This document shows positions 36,092 through 47,254 of a stretch of 64,000 nt of DNA, one piece after another. Below the pieces are notes generated by a model. It did not search any database. It was not told the DNA's origin and saw only the letters and a program-made list of their open reading frames with translations. A program made the position numbers and the translations under genes. This DNA comes from Alishewanella tabrizica (lineage in GTDB: Bacteria > Pseudomonadota > Gammaproteobacteria > Enterobacterales > Alteromonadaceae), in NCBI RefSeq assembly GCF_014652375.1, contig NZ_BMYR01000010.1:103236-167235 (forward strand), in the 5' to 3' direction. The number at the start of each line of letters is the position of its first letter. The first letter of the stretch is position 1.

Positions 36092-37213
36092 ATGTTGGTA
36101 GCAAAATGGTTCGTCACTTATGTGAAGCAGTTGCTGATGGTGCTGGTGTTATGGGTATTTTTTACTCTAAGTAACTTGGCCTATGCAAATTCGATCTCTG
36201 CTTTATATCAAGCTGAAGTCAATGCTGAACAAACACAACAACAGTGGCAACGTGAAGCCTTTGAGCAGGTATTAGTGAGAGTAACCGGCCAGCCTGACAT
36301 TATGCGCCAGCCACAAATCAGCAGTGAACTCACCCAAGTCGCTAGCTATGTTAAACAGTTTGAAGCGCTTCGCACGGAGCAAGGCAATCGAGTACGAGTA
36401 ATGCTTGACGCGCAGCGTATTCAGCAGTTACTGCGTAATTTACAGATCCCGGTTTGGGGCGGGCAGCGTCCTGAGTTACTTTTCTGGATCGTCGAACAAC
36501 GGGGGGCTGAGCGCCAATTTGTGCGTCAAGCTGACAATGTCTGGTTAAGCAGTTTACAAGTGGCCTTACAGGACCAAGCGTTGCCGTTTACACTACCGCT
36601 GTATGATATGGATGATTTATTATCACTGACGGAAACAGATGTTTGGGCCGGGTTTTGGCCGCAAATTGATCAAGCAAGCTTACGGTATAATGCGGATCAA
36701 ACTGTAGTCTTATTGCTGGAAGAAACCAATACCGATACGGGTACCGGCTGGCGGTTAACGGCTTTACGCCAGCACAATGCTAATGTATTACGTGATGAGA
36801 TCGTTGCAACAGAACCCGCACAATTGATGCAGCAATTTGCAGGGCGTTTAAGCCAACAATTGGCACAGCAATACGCCATTCTATTAAACAATACAGCGCA
36901 ACAATCCGTGTCGATACAAATTAATGGTGCAAACACCTTGGCAGATGTGGTGACTATCGAGCGGCGTTTGGCAACGATGTTGGGGGTGAGTCGGGTTGAA
37001 ATAGCGCAGCAATCATCGTCTAAGATCGTTTTTACACTCAGCTTACAGATGACGCCTGAACAGCTATTACAAGGCTTACAATTTGAACCAAATTTAACCC
37101 AAAGGAGCACAGATAGTGAGTCTGCTCTGATGGGACAAATGGATAAAGAGCAACTTGACGTTGTTTCTAGCACACCGGCTATTTTAGCTGAGTTTGACTT
37201 TACTAAATCGTAG
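36092..37213 (+). CDS. DUF2066 protein with signal peptide
   Basis: The 373-residue product has an N-terminal hydrophobic signal (LLMVLVLWVFFTLSNLAYA) and the DUF2066 body. That body includes AEVNAEQTQQQWQREAFEQVLVRVTGQPDI and the tryptophan-rich PVWGGQRPELLFWIVEQ. It is a conserved periplasmic protein of unknown function, usually located next to purC/hda or upstream of perM in gammaproteobacteria. The hda start follows its stop without a gap, so the two share a transcript. Start preceded by AGGAGAACAC. Confidence 0.88.
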   Translation: MLVAKWFVTYVKQLLMVLVLWVFFTLSNLAYANSISALYQAEVNAEQTQQQWQREAFEQVLVRVTGQPDIMRQPQISSELTQVASYVKQFEALRTEQGNRVRVMLDAQRIQQLLRNLQIPVWGGQRPELLFWIVEQRGAERQFVRQADNVWLSSLQVALQDQALPFTLPLYDMDDLLSLTETDVWAGFWPQIDQASLRYNADQTVVLLLEETNTDTGTGWRLTALRQHNANVLRDEIVATEPAQLMQQFAGRLSQQLAQQYAILLNNTAQQSVSIQINGANTLADVVTIERRLATMLGVSRVEIAQQSSSKIVFTLSLQMTPEQLLQGLQFEPNLTQRSTDSESALMGQMDKEQLDVVSSTPAILAEFDFTKS

Positions 37214-37918
37214 ATGCAGCCATTACAATACACCCTGGCGGTGACATTGCCAGAAGATGAAACCTTAGATAGCTTTTATGCAGCAGAGCAAAGTGCGGCA
37301 GTGAGTTTTCTAAAGCATTACTTGCGCGCTCCGGCAGGGCAAGCGCCGGTGTATTTGTTTGGTGCTAACGGCAGTGGTAAATCACATCTGCTTTATGCGG
37401 CTTGTGTTCAGGCGCAAGAGCAAGGCCTTACCAGTCAATTATTGGCATTACAGGATTGCGAACAGCTTAACCCCCGAATGTTAGATAACCTAGAACAATT
37501 GGATCTGGTGTGTTTAGATAATATTCATGCTATTGCCGGCGATTTGAATTGGCAGGTTGCGCTATTTGATTTATACAATCGGTTAGTAGAGCAAGGTAAG
37601 GCCTTGATCATTGTTGGTAACCAAGCACCTCGCCAATTAGGCATTACGTTGCCCGATCTTGTTTCGCGTTTGCACGCATGCACCAGTTTTCAACTACGCT
37701 TGTTAAACGATGACGACAAACAAAAGTTGCTTCAGCAAAAAGCCCGCTTACGTGGCATTGAATTGCCAGATGAGGCAGCACGTTATCTACTTAACCATCA
37801 TGATCGCGATATTCGCGCCTTAGTCGCGATGCTAGACAAACTGGATAAAGCATCGATTGTGCATCAGCGAAAGTTAACCATCCCTTTTATTCGTGAAATT
37901 CTGCAAGAATCTTCGTAA
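37214..37918 (+). CDS. hda: DnaA regulatory inactivator Hda
   Basis: The 234-residue AAA+ protein has Walker A FGANGSGKSH, Walker B-like DLVCLDNIHAI, and a sensor 2/lid region (ARYLLNHHDRDIRALVAMLDKLD) like DnaA domain III. The N-terminus MQPLQYTLAVTLPEDETLDSF is where Hda carries its clamp-binding element (QL[S/P]L-like; here QPLQYTL). With the beta clamp it triggers ATP hydrolysis on DnaA after replication starts. Adjacent to DUF2066; length matches E. coli (233). Confidence 0.94.
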   Translation: MQPLQYTLAVTLPEDETLDSFYAAEQSAAVSFLKHYLRAPAGQAPVYLFGANGSGKSHLLYAACVQAQEQGLTSQLLALQDCEQLNPRMLDNLEQLDLVCLDNIHAIAGDLNWQVALFDLYNRLVEQGKALIIVGNQAPRQLGITLPDLVSRLHACTSFQLRLLNDDDKQKLLQQKARLRGIELPDEAARYLLNHHDRDIRALVAMLDKLDKASIVHQRKLTIPFIREILQESS

Positions 37919-38025
37919 CGCGATAAAGAGTAAGTAAAAAAACACGTTTTCAATAGAAAAATCTGGTCTTTAGCCTGCGAGCAGCGCTATTTCTGGTGTA
38001 TTATTAGCAACTTTGAACCATGTAA

Positions 38026-39030
<1,005 letters not shown>

Positions 39031-39046
39031 GCGGAGTATTAAAAAT

Positions 39047-41434
39047 ATGAAATTTAGCGAATCCTGGTTACGTGAATGGGTCAACCCCGCACTGGATACT
39101 CAGGCCTTATCTGAACAATTATCGATGGCCGGCTTGGAAGTTGATGGTATTGAAAAGGTTGCTGGTGATTTTCATGGTGTGGTAGTGGGTGAAGTGGTTG
39201 CTTGCGGCCCACATCCTGATGCAGACAAACTGCAAGTTACCCAAGTGAACGTTGGTGGTCCTGAGCTGCTGGATATTGTTTGTGGTGCGAAAAACTGCCG
39301 TTTAGGCTTAAAAGTGGTCGTGGCAACGGTAGGTGCGGTACTGCCAGGCAATTTTGAAATCAAAAAAGCTAAACTGCGTGGCCAGCCCTCACATGGCATG
39401 TTGTGTTCATTCTCTGAACTTGGCATGGCAGAAGATTCTGATGGGATTATTGAACTACCGCAAGATGCGCCGGTTGGCACAGACATTCGCCAGTATTTGA
39501 AGCTGGATGATGTAACGATTGAAGTCGATTTAACGCCAAACCGGGCCGACTGTTTAGGTATTAAAGGGTTAGCGCGCGAAGTTGGCGTACTAAATAAATT
39601 AACCGTGTGTGAGCCAGTGATTACTGCTGTTGTCCCTACGATTGATGAGCAAAAAGCCATAGTCCTTGAGGCACCTGCTGCTTGTCCGCGTTACCTAGGC
39701 CGTGTCATTCGTAATGTAAACGTTAACGCCACTAGCCCTTTGTGGTTAACAGAAAAGCTACGCCGTTCGGGTGTGCGCAGCATTGATGCGATTGTTGATG
39801 TCACCAATTATATTCTGCTCGAACTGGGTCATCCCATGCATGCCTTCGATTTAGCCAACATTGCCGGTGATATTAAAGTGCGTATGGCAACTGCCGGTGA
39901 AAAGCTGGTGTTACTGGATGGTAATGAAGTTAGCCTGCAAGAAAATACGCTGCTGATTGCTGACGAGCAGAAAGCCTTAGCCATGGCGGGGATCTTTGGT
40001 GGTTTGCATAGCGGCGTAACCAATGAGACAAACGATATCTTCTTAGAAAGTGCCTTTTTTGCGCCTTTAGCTATTGCCGGTAAAGCAAGACAATATGGAT
40101 TACATACCGATGCTTCGCACCGTTATGAGCGTGGCGTTGATCCAGAATTACAGCGCACAGCGATGGAGCGAGCAACGGCTTTACTCCTTGAGATTGTTGG
40201 CGGTGAGGCAGGTCCAATTACCGAAGCCGTGGCCAGCGAGCATTTACCGCAAAAGGCACCTATTGGTTTAACTGAGCAAAAGTTAGTACGTATTTTAGGC
40301 CATCAGGTGGCCAAAACCGAAGTTACTGACATCTTGACGCGTCTTGGTTTAGGTGTTAATGAAACGGCTGAGGGTTGGCAAGTGACGGTTCCAGGCTATC
40401 GTTTTGATATCAGTATTGCTGAAGATCTGATTGAAGAAGTTGCTCGGGTTTACGGTTATAACAATATCCCCAATGTGGCCCCGGCCGCGTCTTTAAAAAT
40501 GCGTGCATTTAAAGAAGCTGCGCTAAGCGTGCCTCAAATGCGTCAGGTATTAGTGGATCGGGGATATCAGGAAGCTATCACTTACAGTTTTGTTGATCCG
40601 AAGGTTCAGCAAACGCTGTTTGCCGATCAGCACGCTTTAGTGTTACCTAATCCAATTTCTGCTGATATGTCAGCCATGCGTTTGAATTTATGGCCGGGCT
40701 TATTACAAGCGGTGCAATATAATCAAAGTCGTCAGCAAAATCGCTTACGCTTATTTGAATACGGTTTGAAGTTTATCCCTGATGCAACGGCTGAGGGCGG
40801 CGTTAGACAAGTCCCGGTGATCGGCGGGGTGATTGTTGGTTCACTGGCCAATGAGCACTGGAGTATTGCTGAGCGCCCGGTTGATTTTTATGATCTCAAA
40901 GCCGATGTTGAAGCCTTATTGGCGTTATTATCATATCCACAGTCGGTGCGTTTTACTGCAGCTGAACATTGTGCATTACATCCAGGACAAACCGCAGCGG
41001 TCTATGTGAACGAACACCTTGCAGGTTACTTAGGGGCTTTACATCCTGAGGCTGAACGCAAACTGGGCATCAAAGGCAAGGCCTTTTTGTTTGAATTAGA
41101 ATTGGCTGCGTTAGGTGAGCGGCAGATTGTTCAAGCGCAAGAGCTGTCAAAATATCAAGCAAATCGCCGTGATTTAGCGATAGTGGTGAAATCAGATGTG
41201 CAATTTGCCGATATTGTTGCTAGTATAAAAAAAGTTGGCGTAAATCAGTTAGTTGACCTAAGATTGTTTGATGTATACACCGGTCAGGGTGTGGCAGAGG
41301 GCTTCAAGTCACTAGCCATTGCGCTGACCTTACAAGATAAAGCGCGTACGCTTGAGGATAAAGATATCCAACTTGTTGTTAATCAAGTGGTTAGCGTGCT
41401 TAAAGATGATTTCGACGCAACGTTGAGGGATTAG
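39047..41434 (+). CDS. pheT: Phenylalanyl-tRNA synthetase beta subunit
   Basis: The 795-residue protein has exactly the E. coli length. It shows the tRNA-binding-like N-terminal domain ([23 protein letters not shown]), the B3/B4 editing domain, B5, and the FDX-ACB C-terminal anticodon domain ([23 protein letters not shown]). It contributes tRNA binding and editing of mis-charged tyrosine. It starts 16 bases after pheS, and its stop is followed 3 bases later by the ihfA start. Confidence 0.97.
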   Translation: MKFSESWLREWVNPALDTQALSEQLSMAGLEVDGIEKVAGDFHGVVVGEVVACGPHPDADKLQVTQVNVGGPELLDIVCGAKNCRLGLKVVVATVGAVLPGNFEIKKAKLRGQPSHGMLCSFSELGMAEDSDGIIELPQDAPVGTDIRQYLKLDDVTIEVDLTPNRADCLGIKGLAREVGVLNKLTVCEPVITAVVPTIDEQKAIVLEAPAACPRYLGRVIRNVNVNATSPLWLTEKLRRSGVRSIDAIVDVTNYILLELGHPMHAFDLANIAGDIKVRMATAGEKLVLLDGNEVSLQENTLLIADEQKALAMAGIFGGLHSGVTNETNDIFLESAFFAPLAIAGKARQYGLHTDASHRYERGVDPELQRTAMERATALLLEIVGGEAGPITEAVASEHLPQKAPIGLTEQKLVRILGHQVAKTEVTDILTRLGLGVNETAEGWQVTVPGYRFDISIAEDLIEEVARVYGYNNIPNVAPAASLKMRAFKEAALSVPQMRQVLVDRGYQEAITYSFVDPKVQQTLFADQHALVLPNPISADMSAMRLNLWPGLLQAVQYNQSRQQNRLRLFEYGLKFIPDATAEGGVRQVPVIGGVIVGSLANEHWSIAERPVDFYDLKADVEALLALLSYPQSVRFTAAEHCALHPGQTAAVYVNEHLAGYLGALHPEAERKLGIKGKAFLFELELAALGERQIVQAQELSKYQANRRDLAIVVKSDVQFADIVASIKKVGVNQLVDLRLFDVYTGQGVAEGFKSLAIALTLQDKARTLEDKDIQLVVNQVVSVLKDDFDATLRD

Positions 41435-41437
41435 TAA

Positions 41438-41734
41438 ATGGCGCTTACCAAAGCTGATTTAGCAGAACGTTTATTTACCAAGTTTGGCGTGAGTAAACGC
41501 GATGCCAAGCTGATTGTAGAAGCTTTTTTTGAAGAGATCCGAGCCGCACTTGAATCGGGTGAACAGGTTAAGTTATCTGGTTTTGGTAATTTTGATTTGC
41601 GCACCAAAAATGAACGGCCTGGTCGCAATCCAAAAACCGGCGAAGATATTCCCATTTCAGCGCGCTGTGTGGTGACCTTTCGGCCAGGGCAAAAGCTTAA
41701 ATCACGCGTTGAAGCGGGTACGAGCAAATCCTAA
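41438..41734 (+). CDS. ihfA: Integration host factor alpha subunit
   Basis: The 98-residue HU/IHF-fold protein has [24 protein letters not shown], the beta-arm motif [26 protein letters not shown] with the intercalating proline, and [14 protein letters not shown]. It pairs with IhfB to bend DNA. Location directly behind pheT is diagnostic for the alpha subunit. A strong terminator follows. Confidence 0.97.
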   Translation: MALTKADLAERLFTKFGVSKRDAKLIVEAFFEEIRAALESGEQVKLSGFGNFDLRTKNERPGRNPKTGEDIPISARCVVTFRPGQKLKSRVEAGTSKS

Positions 41735-41795
41735 CTGGTCAAATGTGAACGACGTATTGGCTTTGTCGTTTACTTAGTTTCACTAGGCTTAATGC

Positions 41796-41831
41796 AAAAC
41801 GGCAGTTACTGTTAACTGCCGTTTTTTGTTT
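41796..41831 (+). terminator. Terminator of the pheS-pheT-ihfA operon
   Basis: A 13-bp stem AAAACGGCAGTTA/TAACTGCCGTTTT (41796-41808 with 41813-41825), CTGT loop, followed by TTGTTTTTTT. Confidence 0.92.
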
Positions 41832-41845
41832 TTTTAAGGCATGAT

Positions 41846-41875
41846 TGATCCAGATGAAAGTCAAAACTGTAAAGA
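41846..41875 (+). promoter_or_regulatory. Possible ECF (RpoE/ChrR-type) promoter of the photolyase operon
   Basis: TGATCC (41846-41851) followed after 18 bases by TAAAGA (41870-41875). This resembles the TGATCC-N18-TAAGA pattern of Rhodobacter RpoE targets, the singlet-oxygen regulon that includes photolyase and cfa genes. A separate TATAAT lies nearer the gene (about 41932), so a housekeeping promoter may also be used. No rpoE/chrR pair is in the window. Confidence 0.4.
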
Positions 41876-41957
41876 ATTACGTTCACTACCGAGTATTCTC
41901 TGCAATAAACCGATTGATCGTTTCACCTAATCTATAATAATTGGGGTTATAAACCTA

Positions 41958-43409
41958 ATGATAAACATGCCTTTACATGTTGTTTGGTTGCGTCATGACT
42001 TACGCTATCATGACAACCAAGCTCTTTATGCAGCAAGTCTGGCTGCTCAAGCGGATAATGGTCGAGTGGTGGCTGTTTTCATCGCCACTGCGCAAAGTTG
42101 GCAACAACATGATATGGCGCCGATTAGGCAAGATCTGTTACGTCGTCGTGTAGTGGCATTAACCACTGAGCTATCAACGTTGAATATCCCACTGTGGGCA
42201 GTTGAAGGTACAGATTATCAGCACTGTGTAACTGTATTTCAGCAGTTACTTTCTATGGGGATGGTAGCCCTTTATGCCCAGCAAGAATATGAGTTACGCG
42301 AAGCGCGTCGCGATAGCGCTGTCACTCAGTTGCTTAGTCAGTTTAACTGTCCAGTACATTGGTTTGATCGTCTCTGTGTAATGCCTCCGGGCAGTGTATT
42401 AACCCAACAAGGCGATATTTATAAGGTTTTTACCCCCTTTAAGCGTAACTGGCTTGCAGCTTTAGCCGCTAAAGGCGTGCAGTGTTTTCCTAAACCGCTA
42501 GCTCAACAAGGCGAACCGATTCAGCCACCTGACTGGCCCGCCATGCAACCTGGTGATGACAGTTCAATAGCCTGGTCAGTAACAGAACATGATGTGTTAA
42601 ATAAGATGCGGGCCTTTTGCCAATCCAAGGTTCATGATTACGCCAATGATCGTGATTTACCGGCTATAGAGGGCACATCGTCTTTATCGGCGTATTTGGC
42701 CATCGGTGTGATTTCAGCGCAACAATGTGTGGCACGATTGCAACTTGAGGCAAACAATGCTTTAGCAGTTGAAAAGAGCGGGGCATCGGTCTGGTTGTCT
42801 GAATTGATCTGGCGAGAGTTTTACAAACATATTTTAGTAGCGTTTCCCAAGCTGATTAAACATCATGCTTTTCAAGCTGACACGGATAAGATTGTTTGGC
42901 CTAATGCGCCAACGTTGTTTGAGGCCTGGTGTAAAGGTGAAACCGGTTATCCTATTGTTGATGCGGCGATGCGGCAACTTAATAACACGGGCTGGATGCA
43001 TAATCGGTTAAGAATGATCACCGCCAGTTTTCTTGTTAAAGATTTACATATCGATTGGCGCTGGGGCGAGCGTTACTTTATGTCTAAACTGATTGATGGT
43101 GATTTTGCTGCCAATAATGGCGGTTGGCAATGGGCAGCATCAACGGGGACAGACGCTGCGCCGTACTTCAGAATTTTCAATCCCGTTACGCAAAGCGAGC
43201 GCTTTGATGCAAAAGGCGATTTTATTCGTCGCTATATTCCCGCATTAGCGACAAAAACGGCAAAAGAGATCCATTGGCCACACAAACCCATTACGCCGAG
43301 GGGATATCATGCGCCGGTAGTGGATCACAATAATGCTCGTAAAGTAACCTTAGCCTTATTTACAGCAGTAAAAGGAAAAGAAACTGGAGGCGAACACGAT
43401 GTTGGATAA
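41958..43409 (+). CDS. phrB: Deoxyribodipyrimidine photolyase (CPD photolyase)
   Basis: The 483-residue flavoprotein opens with VVWLRHDLRYHDNQAL (antenna-binding Rossmann domain). It carries the FAD-binding and catalytic signatures WLSELIWREFYKHIL, TGYPIVDAAMRQLNNTGWMHNRLRM and GGWQWAASTGTDAAPYFRIFNP. It repairs cyclobutane pyrimidine dimers with blue light. An internal ATG three codons in is an alternative start. It heads a five-gene operon, overlapping the next gene by 11 bases, whose other members modify membrane lipids; this pairing is typical of light and singlet-oxygen responses. Confidence 0.96.
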   Translation: MINMPLHVVWLRHDLRYHDNQALYAASLAAQADNGRVVAVFIATAQSWQQHDMAPIRQDLLRRRVVALTTELSTLNIPLWAVEGTDYQHCVTVFQQLLSMGMVALYAQQEYELREARRDSAVTQLLSQFNCPVHWFDRLCVMPPGSVLTQQGDIYKVFTPFKRNWLAALAAKGVQCFPKPLAQQGEPIQPPDWPAMQPGDDSSIAWSVTEHDVLNKMRAFCQSKVHDYANDRDLPAIEGTSSLSAYLAIGVISAQQCVARLQLEANNALAVEKSGASVWLSELIWREFYKHILVAFPKLIKHHAFQADTDKIVWPNAPTLFEAWCKGETGYPIVDAAMRQLNNTGWMHNRLRMITASFLVKDLHIDWRWGERYFMSKLIDGDFAANNGGWQWAASTGTDAAPYFRIFNPVTQSERFDAKGDFIRRYIPALATKTAKEIHWPHKPITPRGYHAPVVDHNNARKVTLALFTAVKGKETGGEHDVG

Positions 43410-43830
43410 ACGTTTACAGGATTTTTTAGATTACTTTAATCAATTATCCAATAGCAATTTGCTTTCAACCGAAACTATTTACCATCCAAATGTGCAATTT
43501 ATTGATCCTGTGCATCAAATTAATGGCCGTGATGCATTAATCTCGTATTTGCAACATGGCTATCAGCGTCTTAATTATGCCAAATTTACTGCTGATCAAG
43601 GGGTAATAACGGATAACCAAGGGTTTATAAGTTGGCAAATGTGCTTAAGCCATCCTGCGATTGGCAAAGGCGTTGAAATCATAGTGCATGGCTGTACTGC
43701 GCTGCGCTGGGAGGACAATCAGATTATTTATCATCGTGATTACTATGATCTTACTGAGATGGTTTATCAACATTTGCCTGTACTCGGATGGTTAACGAGC
43801 AAAGTACGCCAGAAGATGGCGGATAACTAA
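43399..43830 (+). CDS. NTF2/SnoaL-like protein in photolyase operon
   Basis: The 143-residue protein fits the nuclear-transport-factor-2-like fold: an N-terminal helix, then YHPNVQFIDPVHQINGRDALISYL, and a closing W.DNQIIYHRDYYDLTEMVYQ. It starts inside the phrB end, with TGGAGG at a proper distance. Members of this family travel with photolyase, FAD oxidoreductase and CFA-synthase genes and are of unknown function; a small hydrophobic ligand or catalytic pocket is likely. Confidence 0.85.
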   Translation: MLDKRLQDFLDYFNQLSNSNLLSTETIYHPNVQFIDPVHQINGRDALISYLQHGYQRLNYAKFTADQGVITDNQGFISWQMCLSHPAIGKGVEIIVHGCTALRWEDNQIIYHRDYYDLTEMVYQHLPVLGWLTSKVRQKMADN

Positions 43831-43863
43831 TAAAGTCTGTGATATTTAAATTTAAGGAATTTT

Positions 43864-45117
43864 ATGCGTATAGCGGTAATCGGCGGTGGTATTTCTGGCA
43901 TGCTAAGCTGGTATTTGTTGCAACAAAAACATGATGTAACCTTGCTGGAAGCGAATGATTACTTGGGGGGGCATACTGCAACGGTAGAGGTTGATGTTCA
44001 AGGTCAGCGATACGCAATTGATACAGGTTTTATTGTTTTTAACGATTGGACATATCCTGTTTTTAATAAGTTTATTGCAGAGTTAGGTGTCGATAGTCTG
44101 CCAACTGAAATGAGTTTCTCTGTCAAAAATACGCAACATAATTTAGAGTACAATGGTAATACGTTCTCAAGTTTGTTTGCACAAAAACGTAATATATTCC
44201 GGCCTTCTTTTTGGAAAATGCTCCTAGAAATTACCCGATTTAATAAATTAGGTAAGCAATTGGTTGCGGCTGATCATCCTGATTTAGATCTCGAGCTTGG
44301 AGCATTTTTAGATAAGCATGCGTTTGGCGCGGGGATCCGTGATAATTACCTGCTACCGATGGGCGCGGCGATATGGTCAGCGGGCCTTACGGATATGCCA
44401 AAGTTTCCGGTTAGATTCTTTCTGCGGTTTTTCAACAACCATGGTTTATTGAATATTAGTGACAGACCGCAGTGGTCGGTGATTAAAGGGGGTTCAAAAC
44501 GTTACGTAGAGGCGCTATTAGCAAAAACCGGCACCGAGAAGTTACGCTTGAAACAACGAATCAGTGGCGTGAGCCGTCAAGAAGAGGGCGTAACCATTCA
44601 CTATGCCGACGGCACAAACGAGCAGTTTGATAAAGTGGTGTTTGCTTGTCATAGCGATCAAGCGTTAGCGCTGTTACGTGATGCATCAGTAGAAGAGACC
44701 GCAGTGCTTGGCGGGATTGCTTATCAACAAAATGAAGTGGTGTTACACACGGATACTCGATTATTGCCAGAACGCAAAGCCGCTTGGGCCTCTTGGAATT
44801 ATAATTTAGATAATAAACGAAGCGATCGTTCTACACTGACCTATAACATGAATATTTTGCAGCGTTTAACAGCTCCCGTTACGTTTTGTGTTACGTTAAA
44901 CAATACGGCAAATATAGCGAAAGACAAAATTTTAGGGGTTTATCACTATGCGCATCCAGTTTATAACCCCATGACACTCGCCTGTCAGCAGCGTCGGGCT
45001 GAGATCAATGGTCAACGCAACAGCTTTTTCTGCGGGGCCTATTGGTACAATGGTTTTCATGAGGATGGAGCCCGCAGTGCTGTTGATGTTGCCGCTTTGC
45101 TTGGAGTAAGTTATTGA
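43864..45117 (+). CDS. FAD-dependent amine-oxidase-like protein
   Basis: The 417-residue protein begins with the dinucleotide-binding motif IAVIGGGISGMLSWYLL and LLEANDYLGGHTATV, followed by DTGFIVFN. It belongs to the NAD/FAD-binding COG2907 group that accompanies CFA-synthase-like methyltransferases. In Rhodobacter and Pseudomonas such clusters act on unsaturated fatty acyl chains (cyclopropane or furan fatty acids). A redox step on membrane lipids is therefore a fair guess but not proven. The next gene begins within its stop codon. Confidence 0.88.
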   Translation: MRIAVIGGGISGMLSWYLLQQKHDVTLLEANDYLGGHTATVEVDVQGQRYAIDTGFIVFNDWTYPVFNKFIAELGVDSLPTEMSFSVKNTQHNLEYNGNTFSSLFAQKRNIFRPSFWKMLLEITRFNKLGKQLVAADHPDLDLELGAFLDKHAFGAGIRDNYLLPMGAAIWSAGLTDMPKFPVRFFLRFFNNHGLLNISDRPQWSVIKGGSKRYVEALLAKTGTEKLRLKQRISGVSRQEEGVTIHYADGTNEQFDKVVFACHSDQALALLRDASVEETAVLGGIAYQQNEVVLHTDTRLLPERKAAWASWNYNLDNKRSDRSTLTYNMNILQRLTAPVTFCVTLNNTANIAKDKILGVYHYAHPVYNPMTLACQQRRAEINGQRNSFFCGAYWYNGFHEDGARSAVDVAALLGVSY

Positions 45118-45866
45118 TGCTTAATGGCCACGCTGTATATTGCGGCAGAGTTGGGCATAAACGATTTTTACCCAAGGTACATGGCTTTGATTATCCTTAC
45201 AGCGCCTACTGGTTAGATTGTGCTGAGCTTAACGCTGATAGCTTAGCCGCAGTGGGTATTCAGTATGAGCGATTTGGGGCAATTAGTTTTCGCCGCAAAG
45301 ATTTTCTGGAAGGTAGCGCTGACTTAAGTGATGCGGTGCGGCAAAAAGTACAACAGCTGGGGGGCGACAAACCGATTAAACAGGTATTCTTATTATCGCC
45401 CCTTGCCAGTTGGGGGCTGTATTTTAGCCCGCTAAACTTATATTACTGTTATAGCGAAGACGCAGCATTTGCCTATTTGTTAGCTGAAGTGAGCAATACG
45501 CCTTGGAATGAGCGCCATTATTACTTGCAACAGTTAATACCAGCGCAATTGCAGTATCAACACGATAAAGATTTTCATGTATCGCCGTTTAATCCGCTGG
45601 ATATGCAGTATCGTTGGCAGATACCAGCCCCAACAGAAACATTATTTTGCAGTATCACCAACATTCGCGAAGAAAAAGCGGTGTTTAGTGCTTGGTTTAC
45701 ACTGCGCCGTTTCAATTTAACTAAAGCCGTACGCCGGAAGATTTTGATCCGCCAACCATGGCAAAGCGTACAGATATTTACACGAATTTATTGGCAAGCA
45801 CTAAAGTTATTGGTAAAACGGGTGCCTATATATGCCCATTCTAAATCCAGGGGATCTGATGTATGA
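45117..45866 (+). CDS. DUF1365 family protein
   Basis: The ATG at 45117 overlaps the preceding TGA stop by one base, so translation is coupled; a TTG one codon earlier is unlikely. The 249-residue protein has the DUF1365 pattern YCGRVGHKRFLPKVHGFDYPYSAYWLD ... FSPLNLYYCYSED ... NTPWNERHYYL ... KDFHVSPFNPLDMQYRW. It is always found with FAD oxidoreductase and CFA-synthase-like genes and is thought to take part in fatty-acyl modification. Mechanism unknown. Confidence 0.88.
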   Translation: MLNGHAVYCGRVGHKRFLPKVHGFDYPYSAYWLDCAELNADSLAAVGIQYERFGAISFRRKDFLEGSADLSDAVRQKVQQLGGDKPIKQVFLLSPLASWGLYFSPLNLYYCYSEDAAFAYLLAEVSNTPWNERHYYLQQLIPAQLQYQHDKDFHVSPFNPLDMQYRWQIPAPTETLFCSITNIREEKAVFSAWFTLRRFNLTKAVRRKILIRQPWQSVQIFTRIYWQALKLLVKRVPIYAHSKSRGSDV

Positions 45867-47107
45867 GTTTGTCGCTTAGCGAGAAAGCGGTTTTTGATAA
45901 TCTCGGTTGGTTTGACCGATTATGTCGTAAATTTACGTTAAATTTTTTAAGCCAGTTACAACATGGCGCGATTACAGTATCAGAAGCGGGTGTAGAGCAG
46001 CATTTTGGTGATAAAACTGCCGATTTAAAAACAACGATTACGGTAATCGATCCTGCCTTTTACCAAAAACTGGTACTAGCAGGTTCTGTCGGCGGCGGTG
46101 AAGCTTACATTCATGGGTTTTGGCGTTGTGATAATCTAACAGCATTGGTACAAATCTTTGCGCGCAATCTTGCGGTGTTAGACAAAATGGATTCAACGTG
46201 GGCGCGTTTAAGCCGTCCATTGCTTAAATTGCTAAATTATCGCAATCGAAACACGGTTTCCCAATCGAAGCGCAACATTGCTGCGCACTATGACTTGGGT
46301 AACGCTATGTATCAATTGTTTCTTGATCAAAGCATGATGTACTCAAGTGCCGTCTATCCCAGCGCCTCTGCTACCTTAGCAGAAGCACAGCAGCATAAAC
46401 TCCAGCAAATTTGTGAACGTTTGCAGTTAACTGCCAGTGATCATCTGATTGAAATTGGTACGGGGTGGGGCAGTATGGCCATTTATGCTGCTCAGCATTA
46501 TGGTTGTAAAGTAACTACGACCACGATCTCACAAGAGCAATTTGATTACACTCAAGCTCGGGTGCGCGAGTTAGGTTTAGAGCAGCAGATCACCTTGTTA
46601 TTTAAAGATTATCGTGAGCTTGAAGGCAGCTTTGACAAACTGGTATCCATCGAGATGATTGAAGCGGTAGGTGATGAATTCCTAGATGAATACTTTGAAA
46701 AGTGTAGCAGTTTATTAAAACCAGACGGCATTATGGTGTTACAAGCGATTACCATGGTTGATAATCGTTACCAACAATATGTAAGAGAAGTGGATTTTAT
46801 TAAACGGTACATTTTTCCTGGTGGCTGCTTACCGTCAATCAGCCGTATGGCAAATGCTGTTGCCGACAAAACAGATTTAGTGATCCGTCAAATCCAAGAT
46901 ATTGGTTTTGATTATGCTAAAACGCTAAAAGATTGGTGCGATAATTTTATGGCCGAGCGAGATGCAGTGCATCAACTAGGGTATGACGATAATTTTATTC
47001 GCTTATGGCATTTCTATCTTTGCTATTGTGAAGGTGGTTTCCGCGAACGCGCGACCAGTGCAGTGCATTTAGTGTTAACAAAACCTGAAAACCGCAATGT
47101 GATTTAA
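45863..47107 (+). CDS. cfa: Cyclopropane-fatty-acyl-phospholipid synthase family methyltransferase
   Basis: The 414-residue enzyme has the CFA N-terminal lipid-binding domain and a SAM methyltransferase domain (IAAHYDLGNAMYQLFLDQSMMYSSAVY, LIEIGTGWGSMAIYAA, FDKLVSIEMIEAVG). It transfers a methylene group from SAM to double bonds of phospholipid acyl chains. In this cluster type it could instead serve an alternative methylation such as furan fatty acid synthesis. It overlaps DUF1365 by 4 bases and is the last gene before a terminator. The C-terminal metal site residues appear present (HFYLCYCEGGF). Confidence 0.92.
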   Translation: MSLSLSEKAVFDNLGWFDRLCRKFTLNFLSQLQHGAITVSEAGVEQHFGDKTADLKTTITVIDPAFYQKLVLAGSVGGGEAYIHGFWRCDNLTALVQIFARNLAVLDKMDSTWARLSRPLLKLLNYRNRNTVSQSKRNIAAHYDLGNAMYQLFLDQSMMYSSAVYPSASATLAEAQQHKLQQICERLQLTASDHLIEIGTGWGSMAIYAAQHYGCKVTTTTISQEQFDYTQARVRELGLEQQITLLFKDYRELEGSFDKLVSIEMIEAVGDEFLDEYFEKCSSLLKPDGIMVLQAITMVDNRYQQYVREVDFIKRYIFPGGCLPSISRMANAVADKTDLVIRQIQDIGFDYAKTLKDWCDNFMAERDAVHQLGYDDNFIRLWHFYLCYCEGGFRERATSAVHLVLTKPENRNVI

Positions 47108-47136
47108 CGTTTACACCGGTTATTTCGTGTTGCTAC

Positions 47137-47170
47137 ACTCGGCCAGCTTCTATGCTGGCCGAGTTGTTTA
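47137..47170 (+). terminator. Terminator of the photolyase-CFA operon
   Basis: ACTCGGCCAGC/GCTGGCCGAGT stem (47137-47147 with 47154-47164) with 6-base loop and TGTTTA tail. Confidence 0.85.
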
Positions 47171-47254
47171 TGGTTAAGTTAATGGCAGTGTTGTTAGGAT
47201 GTTATGGCAACAGAAAACGGCGGAAGCGAGATTATTTTTAGCCTCAGACGTGCG

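Noticed and set aside
38020..38025. ATG-TAA minimal open frame in the pheS leader, as a start-stop regulatory element
   Set aside because: No ribosome-binding site precedes it, and it can easily arise by chance; no Phe-rich pheM-type leader or attenuator hairpin was found either.
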